A DNA stretch of 64,000 nt from an uncultured Sphingomonadaceae bacterium (GCA_947493955.1 CANLSQ010000003.1:124001-188000), one strand, 5' to 3'. Positions 32,300 through 40,671 are shown, counted from the stretch's first letter. The notes: a model not told the origin generated them from the letters alone. Numbers and translations are program-made.

Positions 32300-33429
32300 T
32301 GAATCAATAACTCCGCTTTCATCGCCCCGGCCTGTTTCAGTGCCTCCAATATCGCGACGAGATCGCCCGGGGTGGCACCGACCGCGTTGATTGTTTCGAC
32401 AATCTCGGCCAGCGATGCGCCGCGATCAAAGGCGAACATCGGCGCATCTTTTTCTTCCACGCTGATTGCGCTACTCGGCTCCACCGCAGTCTCGCCGCGG
32501 CTGAACGGGGCCGGCTGCACGACCAGCGGGTCTTCCTGAATTTTCACGGTGAGCTTGCCGTGGCTGACCGCTGCTGGTGTGATGCGGACCATGTCGTTAA
32601 TCACCACCGTACCGGTGCGCGCGTTGACGATGACCCGGGCCGCGGCCTTGGCGGGCGTGACCGCGATATTTTCGATCAGGCCCATTTGCACGATACGGCT
32701 GGCAGCGCCTCGATCGGTGCGAATCTGGATGGAGACGGCATCAATCGCCTCGGCCATTCCGGATCCCACTTTGCCGTTAATGGCATCGGCTACGCGCAGG
32801 GCGGTGGTCAAATCCGGCTCTGCCAGATTGAACGTCAGATACGGTGTGTCGGCAAAGCCGGTTCCGACGCTGCGCTCCACTGTTGCGCCGCCGGGTATGC
32901 GGCCAGCGCTGGGAATATTGACCAGCGTGCGTGAGCCATCGGCTGCCTCGATGCCCAGACCGCCAACCGCCAGATTGCCCTGTGCCATCGCGTAAATCTG
33001 ACCATCGGCTCCGCGCAGGGGCATCATCACCAATGTGCCGCCGCGCAAGGATTTGGCCTTGCCCAGCGCGGACACGGTGATGTCCAGTCTCTGGCCCGGT
33101 TTGGCAAAGGGCGGCAGCTCTGCAGTAACGATCACGGCCGCGGCGTTTTTGAGCGACGGATTGACGCCCGGCGGCAGTGTCAGGCCAAAACGGGAAACCG
33201 TGCCTTTCACCCCCTGCGTGGCATATTCCAGATTATCATCGCCCGTTCCTGCCAAACCAACCACCAGGCCATAGCCAGTCAGCTGGTTGGTGCGCAGGCC
33301 CTGAAAGCTGCCAATATCCTTGATCCGTGTGGCGCTGGCTGGAGCCGTCCAAAGCAGGGCAGCACCCAAAGCGATGCCGGTGAGCAGCTTGGAGAAATAG
33401 GAAAACAGGGTGAGTTTCATCGCCATCAT
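32296..33429 (-). CDS. flgI: Flagellar P-ring protein FlgI
   Basis: A 377-residue periplasmic protein. Starts at 33429, 33426 and 33420 are all in frame; 33420 begins exactly on the signal peptide (KLTLFSYFSKLLTGIALGAA, cleavage after ASA). Conserved blocks are ATRIKDIGSFQGLRTNQLTG, GYGLVVGLAGTGDD, PGQRLDITVSALGKAKSLRG and RTGTVVINDMVRI. It forms the bushing in the peptidoglycan layer around the rod, with FlgA as assembly chaperone. Confidence 0.94.
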   Translation of the reverse strand: MMAMKLTLFSYFSKLLTGIALGAALLWTAPASATRIKDIGSFQGLRTNQLTGYGLVVGLAGTGDDNLEYATQGVKGTVSRFGLTLPPGVNPSLKNAAAVIVTAELPPFAKPGQRLDITVSALGKAKSLRGGTLVMMPLRGADGQIYAMAQGNLAVGGLGIEAADGSRTLVNIPSAGRIPGGATVERSVGTGFADTPYLTFNLAEPDLTTALRVADAINGKVGSGMAEAIDAVSIQIRTDRGAASRIVQMGLIENIAVTPAKAAARVIVNARTGTVVINDMVRITPAAVSHGKLTVKIQEDPLVVQPAPFSRGETAVEPSSAISVEEKDAPMFAFDRGASLAEIVETINAVGATPGDLVAILEALKQAGAMKAELLIQ

Positions 33430-33433
33430 CCGG

Positions 33434-34093
33434 TCAGAAAGGTGATATGGTCGAGAAGAATTTCTGCAACCATCCCTGCTTGCTGGCGCGGGCAATTTCC
33501 CCTGATCCGGCATAGCTGATCTGCGCATCCGCCACCCGTGACGACAGCACCCGGTTATCCGTGCTGATATCGGCTGTGCGCACGATGCCGGTCATCTGGA
33601 TATATTCCTCACCGCGGTTCAGGTTGATCACTTTTTCGCCCCTCACTCTCATCGTGCCATTGGGATAGACCTGCGCAATCGTGACACTGATTTCACCGAG
33701 CAGGCTGTTGGTCTGCGCTGCCCGTCCTGAACCAGAGAACGACTGATCGCCGCCAATATTTATGTCGCTGGGGTCAAAAAGGGCTAGTGGCCCGGTGGCC
33801 GGCGGTGTCAGGCCGAAATCACTACTCTTGCTGGTGGACGCGCTGTTGGTCTTGCGCGCAATGGTCCGCTCGACCAGCTCTATCGTCAGGACATCACCAA
33901 CCATTGCCGCGCGTGTCCCGCTGGTCAGGGCAGCATAGCCATTGGTGGCCTGAAATATCGCGCCATTGCTTTGTGTCTTTGCCATGTTGATCGGCGGCAT
34001 GGTCGGTTCAAATCCAGACTGCGGACCGCCGTTGATGCCGCCAAAACAGGCCGATAAGGCGCAGGTCGCCAGAATGATGGAAACGGTTCTCAT
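33434..34093 (-). CDS. flgH: Flagellar L-ring protein FlgH
   Basis: A 219-residue lipoprotein from ATG 34093: signal MRTVSIILATCALSAC with lipobox LSAC. A GTG at 34108, overlapping the flgG stop, is an alternative start. Typical blocks are GDVLTIELVERTIARKTNSA, NSLLGEISVTIAQVYPNGTM and VRGEKVINLNRGEEYIQMTG followed by RTADISTDNRVLSSRVADAQ. It forms the outer-membrane L ring. Confidence 0.94.
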   Translation of the reverse strand: MRTVSIILATCALSACFGGINGGPQSGFEPTMPPINMAKTQSNGAIFQATNGYAALTSGTRAAMVGDVLTIELVERTIARKTNSASTSKSSDFGLTPPATGPLALFDPSDINIGGDQSFSGSGRAAQTNSLLGEISVTIAQVYPNGTMRVRGEKVINLNRGEEYIQMTGIVRTADISTDNRVLSSRVADAQISYAGSGEIARASKQGWLQKFFSTISPF

Positions 34094-34104
34094 CGCGCAT
34101 CCGG

Positions 34105-34893
34105 TCACAGCTGCTGGTTCACAAATTGCAGCATTTCGTCGGTGGCAGAGATCATCTTGCTATTGACCTCATAAGCGCGCTGAGTCTCGATCATGTCGAC
34201 CAGTTCCTCGACAATATTGACGTTGGACTGTTCCAGCGCACCGGCTCGCAAGGTGCCGCGCCCTTCCTCGCCAGCCCCGCCAACTTGGGGATCACCGCTG
34301 GCTTCGCTTTCGATGAGCAGATTGTCGCCCAGCGGCTTGAGGCCAGCCGGGTTGACGAAAGATGCGGTTTCTATCTGTCCCAATATCGTGATTTCTGTCT
34401 CGCCCGCCAAGGCTGCGGAAATGGTGCCGTCACTACCAACCGTGATGCCGGTTGTACCTTCGGGAATCTGGATTTCGGGGATGAGCGGCAAGCCGCCTGC
34501 GGTTACAATCGCGCCTTCCGAGGTGCGGCTGAAATTGCCGGCTCTGGTATAGCCAATCTGTCCATCGGGCATTTCCACCTGAAAATAACCGGGACCTTCA
34601 ATGGCGATATCCAGCGCGTTGCCGGTTGTTTGCAATGCGCCCTGAGTTTCAATGCGTGCCGTCCCTTGCAGCGCGACGCCGGTGCCCAGGGATAATCCGA
34701 CAGCATATTGGTTCTGCGCATCTGCTGGTGCCCCTGGGGTGATGTTGTGCTGATAGGCCAGCGTTTCAAAACTGGCGCGCTGCCGCTTGAAGCCATTGGT
34801 GTTCACATTGGCAAGGTTGTTCGCGATCACGCGCATCTTGGTGTTTTGCGCATCCAGTCCGGTACGGGCGACTTGCAGGGCTCCGTTACTCAT
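34105..34893 (-). CDS. flgG: Flagellar distal rod protein FlgG
   Basis: A 262-residue protein, the size expected of FlgG. It has the rod/hook N-terminal motif ALQVARTGLDAQNTKMRVIA and NNLANVNTNGFKRQRASFET, a central D1 region (DIAIEGPGYFQVEMPDGQIG), and the C-terminal ALEQSNVNIVEELVDMIETQ. FlgG is the distal rod that passes through the P and L rings. It lies between flgF and flgH in the usual order. Confidence 0.95.
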   Translation of the reverse strand: MSNGALQVARTGLDAQNTKMRVIANNLANVNTNGFKRQRASFETLAYQHNITPGAPADAQNQYAVGLSLGTGVALQGTARIETQGALQTTGNALDIAIEGPGYFQVEMPDGQIGYTRAGNFSRTSEGAIVTAGGLPLIPEIQIPEGTTGITVGSDGTISAALAGETEITILGQIETASFVNPAGLKPLGDNLLIESEASGDPQVGGAGEEGRGTLRAGALEQSNVNIVEELVDMIETQRAYEVNSKMISATDEMLQFVNQQL

Positions 34894-34906
34894 GGGCTAT
34901 TCCTTT

Positions 34907-35653
34907 CTAATTGTTCGGCAATTGCATCAGGCTGGCGCCGCTGCTGTCGATATCCTTGGCGGTGGACAGCAATTTGACCTGAGTTTCCCAGGCGCGGCTG
35001 GCTTCGATCATGTCGACAAGCGCGGCCGTCATGTTGACGTTCGATCCTTCGAGCGATCCGGAGGTCAACCTCGCGTCGGCATCGGCCGGCAAAGCGCCGC
35101 CATCCCGGACGCGGAACAGGTTGTCCTGGCCTTTGACAATATCGCTGCCGGTGAAGGACACCAGCGCCAGCCGGTCAATCTGCTGCATCTCGCCGGTTGT
35201 ATCGCCTTGCGGCAGGATCCAGACGCCGCCATTTTTGGCGATGCTGATCCGGTCGGCAGGCGGGATGATCAACGGCCCGCCTTCGCCCAGCACGGGATCG
35301 CCTGCGCCGGTGGTGACCAGCCTGGTTTCCCCGATCTGCAGATCACCGCGCCGTGTATAGGCCGGTTCGCCATCGCGTCCCTGCACGGACAGCATCGCGT
35401 CGCCATCCAGCGCAATGTCGAGTGGCCGGCCCGTGGTGGCCACGGATGCAGCGGTCAGGTCGGCGGCCAGCACGCGTTCATGGGCCATGGCCCGGCTGTC
35501 CAGTTCGGCGCTGCTGAGGTGCTTTGCCTTGGCGCTCACAATCTCGGCACGAAAACCGGTTGTGCTGGCATTGGCCATATTGTTCGCAATCGCCGTCTGC
35601 CGGGCCATTATACCCTGCATCGCGGACAGGCTGCTGTGGATCATCTTATCCAT
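34907..35653 (-). CDS. flgF: Flagellar proximal rod protein FlgF
   Basis: A 248-residue protein with the rod-family N-terminus (SAMQGIMARQTAIANNMANA, TGFRAE) and C-terminus (SLEGSNVNMTAALVDMIEAS). It is shorter and more divergent than its neighbour FlgG, consistent with FlgF. The gene order flgE-flgF-flgG supports it. Confidence 0.92.
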   Translation of the reverse strand: MDKMIHSSLSAMQGIMARQTAIANNMANASTTGFRAEIVSAKAKHLSSAELDSRAMAHERVLAADLTAASVATTGRPLDIALDGDAMLSVQGRDGEPAYTRRGDLQIGETRLVTTGAGDPVLGEGGPLIIPPADRISIAKNGGVWILPQGDTTGEMQQIDRLALVSFTGSDIVKGQDNLFRVRDGGALPADADARLTSGSLEGSNVNMTAALVDMIEASRAWETQVKLLSTAKDIDSSGASLMQLPNN

Positions 35654-35677
35654 TTTTCAGGCCTCCTTCGGGCTTTG

Positions 35678-36508
35678 TCAGACCTGCAGGTTGATGATCG
35701 TCTGGGTCAGCGTATTGGCGGTTTCGATTGCCTGGGCATTGGCCTGAAAATTCCGCTGGGCACCGATCAGGGAGACCAGCTCTTCGGTCAGATCAACATT
35801 GGCGCGCTCCAGCATACCGGACCGCAACTCACCCATCGGGCCAGCTCCAGCGGCATTGATTTGCGGATCACCGCTCTCACCGGTCGCCTGCCAGTGCGCA
35901 TCACCAATCGGGCGCAATCCTTCGACGTTGGTGAAGGAGGACATAGCGATGGAACCCAGATTTTCGGTATTGCCATTGGCGTAGGTCGCGGTGACTAGTC
36001 CGGCCGTGTCGATCGATATATTGGCGAGTACGGCCGCGGGATCCGCTGGATCAAATTCGGGCAGGACAAAGCCTGTCATGTCGCCAATCGCTGTCGAGGT
36101 CACCACACCGTTCACGTCGACCGGCAACAGCTGCACAATACTGCCTAGCGTATCGACGACTTCGCGGTCGGAATTAATACCGAACGCACCATTGCGGGTG
36201 AAGCTGAGTTCCTCGGCCGGGGGCTGTCCGCGCACTGCGAAAAAACCCTCGCCGGCAATCGCAAGATCAAGCGTCTTGCCGGTGGATTCCAGCGTGCCTT
36301 GCGCAAATTGCTGGGTGATCCCGTTCAGCCGTACACCTTGACCGGCGACAGTCTTGGTCGACTGGGTCGGTGCAGCGGCGAACAGGTCGCCAAATATCGC
36401 GCGGCTGCGTTTGAAGCCGACGGAGCCGGCATTGGCGACATTGTTCGATATGGTCGACAGATCGGTTTGCGCACCTTTGAGGCCCGACAGGGATGTGTAG
36501 AAAGACAT
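35678..36508 (-). CDS. flgE: Flagellar hook protein FlgE (short form)
   Basis: A 276-residue protein from ATG 36508, which has a GGAGAA ribosome site. It opens SFYTSLSGLKGAQTDLSTIS and NNVANAGSVGFKRSRA, contains LDLAIAGEGFFAVRGQ, and ends ERANVDLTEELVSLIGAQRN. Placement after flgD identifies it as the hook subunit. Enteric FlgE has about 400 residues, so the outer D2 domain is largely missing here, giving a hook subunit barely larger than a rod protein. An alternative is a FlgG-like rod paralogue with the true hook gene elsewhere. Confidence 0.85.
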   Translation of the reverse strand: MSFYTSLSGLKGAQTDLSTISNNVANAGSVGFKRSRAIFGDLFAAAPTQSTKTVAGQGVRLNGITQQFAQGTLESTGKTLDLAIAGEGFFAVRGQPPAEELSFTRNGAFGINSDREVVDTLGSIVQLLPVDVNGVVTSTAIGDMTGFVLPEFDPADPAAVLANISIDTAGLVTATYANGNTENLGSIAMSSFTNVEGLRPIGDAHWQATGESGDPQINAAGAGPMGELRSGMLERANVDLTEELVSLIGAQRNFQANAQAIETANTLTQTIINLQV

Positions 36509-36537
36509 GAAATTTCTCCGTAGAAAGGAATGATTTT

Positions 36538-37170
36538 TTAGCTGAGACGGACAGCGTCGGAGAGCCAATAGTCTCCACGCGGTGTGACAAGGCGTGCATT
36601 GCCGCCATCGGTTGGCGACTGCACCGCATCGACGGTGGTCCATGATGACAGTCCGGATATCGCCCCGCCATTGACCCGTATCTTAAGCGCGCCCAGGTCA
36701 AGCGGATGGCCATCGCCGTCCAGCGCATCCCATTCAAAGGCGATTGTTCCAGCCTCCTGTTCGCCCAGCTCGATCGCCTGGACAATCTGGCCGCTATTGT
36801 CGAGAAAATCGATCGACAGATCAGATGCAGGCGCGTTGAGCATGAACTCCCCGGCATATTGACCGGTCTCATTCGGCACCGCCATGTTGCCGGGCAGCAG
36901 AACATTGCGCCCCAGCCAGCTTGATGCATCGCCGATCCGGTTCGCGTCATTGAGCTGCCGCAGCGATGCGTTCATTTCCTCAATTCCCGCAACGGTTGAA
37001 AATTGTGCCATCTGGCCCACCATTGCGTTGCTATCCAGTGGTTCGAACGGGTCCTGCATTTTGAGCTGCGCTGTCATCAGGCGCAGAAACGCAGCCTGAT
37101 CGAGATTATTGCCCGAGACGTTTGAAGCAGCCCCTGTGGTCGCCGGGTCTATGCTGTTGATAATAGTCAT
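36538..37170 (-). CDS. flgD: Flagellar hook-assembly scaffold FlgD
   Basis: A 210-residue protein. The conserved N-terminal export and capping part reads NLDQAAFLRLMTAQLKMQDP and FEPLDSNAMVGQMAQFSTVA, and the C-terminal FlgD Tudor/Ig-like region includes IAFEWDALDGDGHPL. FlgD caps the growing hook and is discarded when the hook is complete. It abuts flgC (1-base overlap). Confidence 0.93.
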   Translation of the reverse strand: MTIINSIDPATTGAASNVSGNNLDQAAFLRLMTAQLKMQDPFEPLDSNAMVGQMAQFSTVAGIEEMNASLRQLNDANRIGDASSWLGRNVLLPGNMAVPNETGQYAGEFMLNAPASDLSIDFLDNSGQIVQAIELGEQEAGTIAFEWDALDGDGHPLDLGALKIRVNGGAISGLSSWTTVDAVQSPTDGGNARLVTPRGDYWLSDAVRLS

Positions 37171-37574
37171 TATTTCCCCATCCTTACGGTTTCCAATATG
37201 AGTGATTTGGCGGTCTGAAGGACCTGCACGTTATTCTGATACTGCCTGGCGGTTTCGATCATCTCGACCATCTCGGTTGCTTCATCGACGCCCGCTTCCC
37301 AGACATAGCCATCGGTATCGGCCATCGGATGGGCGGGATCATGACGCTTTTTCGGCTGGGTATCGGACTGCACGATGCGCTCGACATCGACCGTGGCCAT
37401 GTCCGGGCTATCCACATAGGTACGAAAGACGGGTTTGAGAGCACGAAACGCTTCCGCTTCGCTGCTCGCCACCGACCGGGCATTGGCCATGTTCGAGGCG
37501 GTGGTGTTCAGCCGCGTGAGCTGCGCCGCCATGGCGCGACCGGCGACGTCAAATATGTTCATCGCTTCTGCCAT
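37170..37574 (-). CDS. flgC: Flagellar proximal rod protein FlgC
   Basis: A 134-residue protein; ATG 37574 overlaps the flgB stop (TGATG), and a second in-frame ATG at 37562 begins the usual MNIFDV. Conserved features are AAQLTRLNTTASNMANARSV and the C-terminal EATEMVEMIETARQYQNNVQ, the FlgC hallmark. It builds the proximal rod with FlgB and FlgF. Confidence 0.93.
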   Translation of the reverse strand: MAEAMNIFDVAGRAMAAQLTRLNTTASNMANARSVASSEAEAFRALKPVFRTYVDSPDMATVDVERIVQSDTQPKKRHDPAHPMADTDGYVWEAGVDEATEMVEMIETARQYQNNVQVLQTAKSLILETVRMGK

Positions 37575-37918
37575 CACTCGCCCTTCATCGCGCGGCGCAA
37601 GGTACCGATGCGGCCATCAAGAAAAGACAATGTTGTGCGATACTGGACCGCATTTTCGGCGAAGAGCGTCTGTTCGGTAGAAAGCTCCACCGTGTTGCCA
37701 TCCAAGGAGGGCTGGAGCGGGACGCGGTATCCGATATGCCGATCCGCGCTGTCGCTCCACGTCTCGCCGTCGACAATAGAAGCCATGGCTTTGCCGAAGT
37801 CGAGATCGCGCGCCTTGTAATTGGGCGTGGCGGCGTTGGCGATATTCGACGCCAGCATGCTCAGCCGCTGCGCATGCAACGCCAGAGCATCTCCATAGAT
37901 ACCGAAAATCCTGTCCAT
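37574..37918 (-). CDS. flgB: Flagellar proximal rod protein FlgB
   Basis: A 114-residue protein from ATG 37918 (RIFGIYGDALALHAQRLSML, ASNIANAATPNYKARDLDFG), the classical FlgB start with short middle and C-terminal TLSFLDGRIGTLRRAMKGE. It is the first gene of the leftward flgBCDEFGHIJKL run and has a sigma-54 promoter about 100 bases upstream (38019-38033). Confidence 0.93.
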   Translation of the reverse strand: MDRIFGIYGDALALHAQRLSMLASNIANAATPNYKARDLDFGKAMASIVDGETWSDSADRHIGYRVPLQPSLDGNTVELSTEQTLFAENAVQYRTTLSFLDGRIGTLRRAMKGE

Positions 37919-38018
37919 AGCCGGAACCAATGCTCCTTTCTCGCAAGGGTAAACATGCCTCCGCGTCATCCGTTTTGATGGGCAGAGAGCCAATTTCCTT
38001 TTCTTCTCCCTCTACTCC

Positions 38019-38033
38019 GCAAAGGGTGTGCCA
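38019..38033 (-). promoter_or_regulatory. Sigma-54 (-24/-12) promoter of the flgB operon
   Basis: Read on the minus strand the site is TGGCACACCCTTTGC: the -24 GG and -12 GC are separated by exactly ten bases, as sigma-54 requires. Only the base after TTGC (G rather than A/T) departs from consensus. Transcription would start about 90 bases before flgB. Confidence 0.78.
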
Positions 38034-38165
38034 AAGTCCAAATGTCCCGCAATTCCGACATTTTCCTGAAACGAACACAGCAAAGCGTCAAAAAACTGCG
38101 CCAATTTTTTGGCGTTGCGCGACAATTATTTGTCACAACTGGCTCGCCAGTGATGGGAGGCCTCG

Positions 38166-38837
38166 TTGCAAGCAATAGTTGAACTGTTCGATCCGTTGGT
38201 GCTCGCGATCGTCTGGCTGGGTGCGATTGCCGTTGTCGGCCTTCAGGAAGGCAGCGGCGGTTTGATCCGCAGTTTTACGGCATGGCATGTCCTGCTGCGC
38301 GCCGACCCGGTTCGCGATGCCCAAATGGCGCGCCAATCCCTGCATCAGGTCGAGGCGGTGATGGATGGCAAGGGCCTGCAATGTGTTGACCAGGTCGATG
38401 CCAAAAGCGCTTTCGTTGCACGCGCCGCGGCTTGTCTTGCCAGACATGAGGATATACGCGCATTCTCCCGGTGGGCGGGCGCTGACCTGAATGACCGGGA
38501 GGCACGGCATAATAGCGTGATCCGTTTCTGGATGGCAGTGGCCGATGTCGCTCCGGCCATCGGGATGGTCGGGACGATCATCGGGCTGGTGCGAATGTTT
38601 CAGGATTTGAACGACGCGGCCAATCTGGGATCGGCCATGGCGCTGGCGCTGCTCACCACTTTCTATGGCCTAATCCTGTCCAACCTGATTGCAGCACCGA
38701 TAGCGCAGCGTTTCCTGCGCCTGTCCACGGAAGAGCTGAAGTGGCAGAGGATATTGACGGACAGGCTGATTGCTCTGGTCCAAAAAAGCCAGACCCGTGG
38801 TCGCCATGCGCTTGGTCAGAGGCCGATATGCGCCTGA
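38166..38837 (+). CDS. MotA/TolQ/ExbB-type proton channel protein (second stator A)
   Basis: A 223-residue membrane protein. TTG 38166 is chosen because GGGAGG lies five bases upstream. It opens with a membrane helix (LFDPLVLAIVWLGAIAVVGL) and has the paired TM3/TM4 motif VADVAPAIGMVGTIIGLVRM and AMALALLTTFYGLILSNLIA typical of MotA/PomA and ExbB/TolQ. It is clearly different from the MotA at 28.9 kb. Together with the next gene it forms a candidate alternative stator within the flagellar cluster; coupling to protons or sodium cannot be told. Confidence 0.8.
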   Translation: MQAIVELFDPLVLAIVWLGAIAVVGLQEGSGGLIRSFTAWHVLLRADPVRDAQMARQSLHQVEAVMDGKGLQCVDQVDAKSAFVARAAACLARHEDIRAFSRWAGADLNDREARHNSVIRFWMAVADVAPAIGMVGTIIGLVRMFQDLNDAANLGSAMALALLTTFYGLILSNLIAAPIAQRFLRLSTEELKWQRILTDRLIALVQKSQTRGRHALGQRPICA

Positions 38838-39346
38838 TACCGGCCAATCGCTGGTCGTTGGCCTTTGCTGATCTCACTTTGTTGATGCTGGGGTTTGTGG
38901 TCCTGTCTTTTGTTCGGCCAGCGCCGCCGGCGGATCGGGTGGATGCTGACGTGATTTTGCCAGCGATCGAGTTTGCGTGGCCGGCTTCTGTGCTCTTTGA
39001 ACCCCGCGAGGCTATGCTTACTGCCATCGGCAGGGAAAAAGCCAGCGAGGTTGCGGGGACAGCAGTTGCTGGCGCACGCCAAATTAACGTATCGATGACG
39101 GGACGTTCTGACGCTTCTGCCCGGCTCGATCAATGGGAATTATCGGCCGCGCGGATGGCAGCTTTCGCACGCGGGTTAAAGGCATCGGGCGTCGATGAAT
39201 CAGCCATAGTGATCGGTGGGCAAAGCCAAGTGATAGATGATGGGTCACAGCATCTAATAGTTACGATCAGGACATCATCGTCCGTTGTTGCTCCGGCCAA
39301 TGGCACGGCCCTTGCTTCTCAAATTACTGATAATTTGGAGGAGTGA
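38828..39346 (+). CDS. MotB-like protein with OmpA-like tail (second stator B)
   Basis: A 172-residue protein from ATG 38828, overlapping the MotA-like gene by 10 bases. One N-terminal membrane helix has the ion-binding aspartate in the expected context (RWSLAFADLTLLMLGFVVLS). After a linker comes a short OmpA-like domain (ELSAARMAAFARGLKASGVD). The peptidoglycan-binding consensus is weak compared with MotB at 28.0 kb, so anchoring may differ. The end of this gene contains a perfect sigma-54 promoter for flgA. Confidence 0.75.
   Translation: MRLIPANRWSLAFADLTLLMLGFVVLSFVRPAPPADRVDADVILPAIEFAWPASVLFEPREAMLTAIGREKASEVAGTAVAGARQINVSMTGRSDASARLDQWELSAARMAAFARGLKASGVDESAIVIGGQSQVIDDGSQHLIVTIRTSSSVVAPANGTALASQITDNLEE
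39301..39316 (+). promoter_or_regulatory. Sigma-54 promoter for flgA, inside the preceding gene
   Basis: TGGCACGGCCCTTGCT matches the TGGCACG-N4-TTGCW consensus at every fixed position with correct GG-N10-GC spacing. It lies within the last codons of the MotB-like gene, 33 bases before ATG 39349, so the predicted transcript has a ~22-base leader that still includes the TTTGGAGGAG ribosome site. Confidence 0.75.
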
Positions 39347-39348
39347 AT

Positions 39349-39858
39349 ATGCAGAAATTACATAAAATGGGTGGAGTTGTGGCGGTATTATGCTGGTTGC
39401 TTAGTTCTCCGGCACAGGCGCAGACCCTCGAAAGCCTTCCCGGTCTGGACAAGCAACTGGCGGTGTTCCTCGGCAATGAGCAAGGTGCAGTGGGCGGCGC
39501 GCATCGAGCGATTGATCGGCGGTTGAAACTAAGGAAATGCCCCGAAGCATTGCAGATGGAAAAACGGAGCAAAGGCCTCGCGATCGTAAAATGCCCATCG
39601 CTGAACTGGCGCATTTCTGTGCCTCTGATGCAGAAAGGTCATGGTGGTCATCGCGTGCGCCAATCACAGATGATGGTCAAGCGCGGCCAACCCGTTTTGC
39701 TGGTCGCGCGAAAAAGCGGCTTTCTGGTCTCTCGGCAGATGCAGGCGGATCGTGGCGGCCGTCTTGGCGAGATCATTCCGGTTCGTGCGACCCGAAAATC
39801 CCGCCCGATATTGGCGGAGATAGTCGGTCAGGGGCGCGTTGCCCTGCCGGTTTTCTGA
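39349..39858 (+). CDS. flgA: Flagellar P-ring assembly chaperone FlgA (SAF domain)
   Basis: A 169-residue exported protein from ATG 39349 (TTTGGAGGAG upstream). Signal peptide QKLHKMGGVVAVLCWLLSSP ends at AQA. The C-terminal SAF domain is seen in SQMMVKRGQPVLLVARKSGF and RGGRLGEIIPVRATRKSRPI. FlgA delivers FlgI subunits in the periplasm. Two cysteines (C52 and C70, residues KCPEAL and VKCPSL) probably form the family's disulfide. Confidence 0.85.
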   Translation: MQKLHKMGGVVAVLCWLLSSPAQAQTLESLPGLDKQLAVFLGNEQGAVGGAHRAIDRRLKLRKCPEALQMEKRSKGLAIVKCPSLNWRISVPLMQKGHGGHRVRQSQMMVKRGQPVLLVARKSGFLVSRQMQADRGGRLGEIIPVRATRKSRPILAEIVGQGRVALPVF

Positions 39859-39920
39859 TTTTTCCTAAACCCGCTGTCCGGGAACCCGTTTTAACAGGCG
39901 GGCATGCTTAAGGAGACGTC

Positions 39921-40223
39921 ATGATAGACAAGATGAGTGCGTTTTACGGCCGGGCAATCGGTCCGGGACAAAGCGATCCGGTCCGGCCAACGGATAGGTC
40001 GGACGCCATGCAAAGCGCCGGCACCGACAAGGCCAGAAGCTCTACAGAGAGCGGCGGCTTGGCCAGCGCCATAGATCATATGGTGCAGCAGGGCATGCCC
40101 GTTGACAGTGCGCGCATTCAGGTCATTCGTCAGGCCATAGCCGACGGTCAATACCCGGTTGATCCGATGAAAATCGCCGAAAATATGATCGACTTCGACC
40201 GGTCCGGCGGCGACTTTTCATGA
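39921..40223 (+). CDS. flgM: Anti-sigma-28 factor FlgM
   Basis: A 100-residue protein with AAGGAG before ATG 39921. The N-terminal half is polar and disordered-looking (GPGQSDPVRPTDRSDAMQSA). The C-terminal half has the sigma-binding helices (GMPVDSARIQVIRQAIADGQ, VDPMKIAENMIDFD). FlgM holds FliA until it is exported through the completed hook. fliA lies 2.6 kb downstream, in the same direction. Confidence 0.88.
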   Translation: MIDKMSAFYGRAIGPGQSDPVRPTDRSDAMQSAGTDKARSSTESGGLASAIDHMVQQGMPVDSARIQVIRQAIADGQYPVDPMKIAENMIDFDRSGGDFS

Positions 40224-40528
40224 CGGGGGACTTGCTGAGCAATCTTGAGCAAGGCTTTGAAGCTTTAGTGGAGGCGCTCGATGGACAGGACCCGGACCAG
40301 ATTATCGCGGCGGCGGCAGCCATAAGGCCTTTGGTGGCGGCGGTCGATCAAACCGGTGTCTGGCGTCAGAGCGACGCCCTCAAAAACCGTGTGCTGGCCC
40401 TGTCAAAACTGATCGAGGCGGCCCGGTTCCGAGTCAATAAATTGACGAATTTGAACCAGCAGCGCGCCATTAATTTGTCACATGCATTGGGTGCGGGTAT
40501 CGCGCCCACCTACGACAGGTCTATATAA
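40220..40528 (+). CDS. flgN: FlgN-like flagellar export chaperone
   Basis: A 102-residue helical protein whose ATG overlaps the flgM stop (ATGA). It has the long amphipathic helices of FlgN (LEQGFEALVEALDGQDPDQI and LKNRVLALSKLIEAARFRVN) followed by NLNQQRAINLSHALG. FlgN escorts FlgK and FlgL to the export gate. Assignment rests on size, helix pattern and the flgA-flgM-flgN order. Confidence 0.75.
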   Translation: MTGDLLSNLEQGFEALVEALDGQDPDQIIAAAAAIRPLVAAVDQTGVWRQSDALKNRVLALSKLIEAARFRVNKLTNLNQQRAINLSHALGAGIAPTYDRSI

Positions 40529-40580
40529 GCTGTTGAATATAATGTAAAATTATAGGAAATTCCAAACTCCTTTGAACGAC

Positions 40581-40596
40581 TGGCACGGGCTTTGCT
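40581..40596 (+). promoter_or_regulatory. Sigma-54 promoter of flhA-fliA
   Basis: TGGCACGGGCTTTGCT is a perfect TGGCACG-N4-TTGCT site. It lies in the 143-base gap between flgN and flhA, with a predicted start near 40607 and a ~65-base leader. Confidence 0.85.
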
Positions 40597-40671
40597 CATC
40601 TGATCCCAAATAATTTTGGGACCTGTCATGACGCAAAGCCACATTTTCCGACATCTTGGTGCACGGCCCGG

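Noticed and set aside
34787-35998. A 403-residue open frame on the plus strand, antisense to flgG-flgF-flgE
   Set aside because: It runs opposite to three well-recognised rod/hook genes, has His/Gly/Gln-rich composition typical of antisense of GC-rich genes, and matches no known family.
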